A stretch of 64,000 bases of DNA from Caldicellulosiruptor morganii (GTDB lineage: Bacteria > Bacillota > Thermoanaerobacteria > Caldicellulosiruptorales > Caldicellulosiruptoraceae): the NCBI RefSeq assembly GCF_026810225.1, contig NZ_CP113865.1, positions 1,012,001 to 1,076,000 on the forward strand, written 5' to 3'. Positions 63,861 through 64,000 of this stretch are shown piece by piece. Position numbers and translations under genes: made by a program. Below the pieces are notes generated by a model that was not told the origin of the DNA, did not search any database, and worked only from the letters and a program-made list of their open reading frames with translations. The first letter of the stretch is position 1. Each line of letters opens with the position of its first letter.

Positions 63861-64000
63861 GGTGTCCTTACTGTGGATATGAAGACAGCAAGGTTGTTGA
63901 TACAAGACCTGCTGATGAAGGAAGGACAATAAAAAGAAGAAGAGAGTGCTTAAAGTGTCAGAGGCGATTTACAACTTTTGAAAAAGTAGAAAGACAGCCT
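63857..64000 (+). CDS. nrdR: Transcriptional repressor NrdR, N-terminal part (3' end outside window)
   Basis: NrdR represses ribonucleotide reductase genes in response to ATP/dATP. The first 48 residues are present: [18 protein letters not shown] with its zinc-binding CPYC, then [19 protein letters not shown] with the second Cys pair (ECLKC). The ATP-cone domain lies beyond the end. ATG overlaps the diguanylate cyclase stop (ATGA), so the two are probably co-translated. Confidence 0.97.
   Translation, partial: MRCPYCGYEDSKVVDTRPADEGRTIKRRRECLKCQRRFTTFEKVERQP

Noticed and set aside
1-64000. Search by eye for CRISPR repeats, riboswitches and rRNA genes
   Set aside because: No regularly spaced direct repeats, no recognised riboswitch core and no rRNA sequence was seen; weak riboswitches could be missed without a covariance search.

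Overview
This window looks like a stretch of chromosome from a thermophilic, low-GC Firmicute of the Caldicellulosiruptor / Thermoanaerobacterales type. That placement rests on my recognition of gene order and protein families and was not searched. Supporting signs are AT-rich purine-loaded genes with strong GGAGG ribosome sites, frequent GTG/TTG starts, the clusters rimO-pgsA-cinA-recA-recX-rny, asp23-amaP-nusB-xseAB-ispA, yicC-remA-gmk-rpoZ-coaBC-priA-def-fmt-rsmB-rlmN-stp-prkC-rsgA-rpe and rimP-nusA-rnpM-infB-rbfA-nrnA-truB-ribF-rpsO-pnp, and a type A-like RNase P RNA.

Layout. 1-10.5 kb: the tail of an FtsK/SpoIIIE translocase, a YgiQ-type radical SAM protein, folate, ribosome-modification and phospholipid genes, the recA SOS region, RNase Y and a YmdB-like phosphoesterase. 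10.5-11.35 kb: an insertion-sequence scar, made of a truncated and frameshifted transposase fused to what reads as the C-terminal remnant of SpoIIIAH. 11.4-15.6 kb: envelope-stress (Asp23/AmaP), NusB, exonuclease VII and prenyl synthase genes. 15.6-16.05 kb: the RNase P RNA gene with a near-consensus promoter and a terminator. 16.06-19.7 kb: an MFS transporter, a C-terminal fragment of SpoVT and an intact DDE insertion sequence whose ribosome site lies in an inverted repeat. 19.7-28.1 kb: an accessory region with a coiled-coil orphan, indolepyruvate:ferredoxin oxidoreductase with an arylacetate-CoA ligase, unrecognised proteins, a Uma2-type nuclease and tRNA-Thr(CGU). 28.1-31.9 kb: a DUF89 phosphatase converging on a histone-deacetylase-like hydrolase paired with a hydantoinase-like ATPase.

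32-64 kb is mostly housekeeping in long plus-strand operons with many 4-nt ATGA/TTGA overlaps: nucleotide, coenzyme A, replication restart, N-formylmethionine and rRNA-modification genes, the Ser/Thr phosphatase-kinase pair, translation initiation and RNA decay genes. After these come a split ThrE-type exporter on the minus strand, glyA, rarA, malic enzyme, a membrane GAF-GGDEF diguanylate cyclase and the start of nrdR.

The most notable pattern is that both sporulation-gene remnants (spoIIIAH and spoVT) lie directly against transposon sequence. This suggests that insertion sequences helped erode the sporulation programme in this lineage. The other candidates for undescribed biology are the deacetylase-like/hydantoinase-like pair, in which the deacetylase carries a C-terminal CxxC...CxxC module, and the indolepyruvate oxidoreductase-ligase-membrane protein run. 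I saw no CRISPR array, prophage or known defence island.
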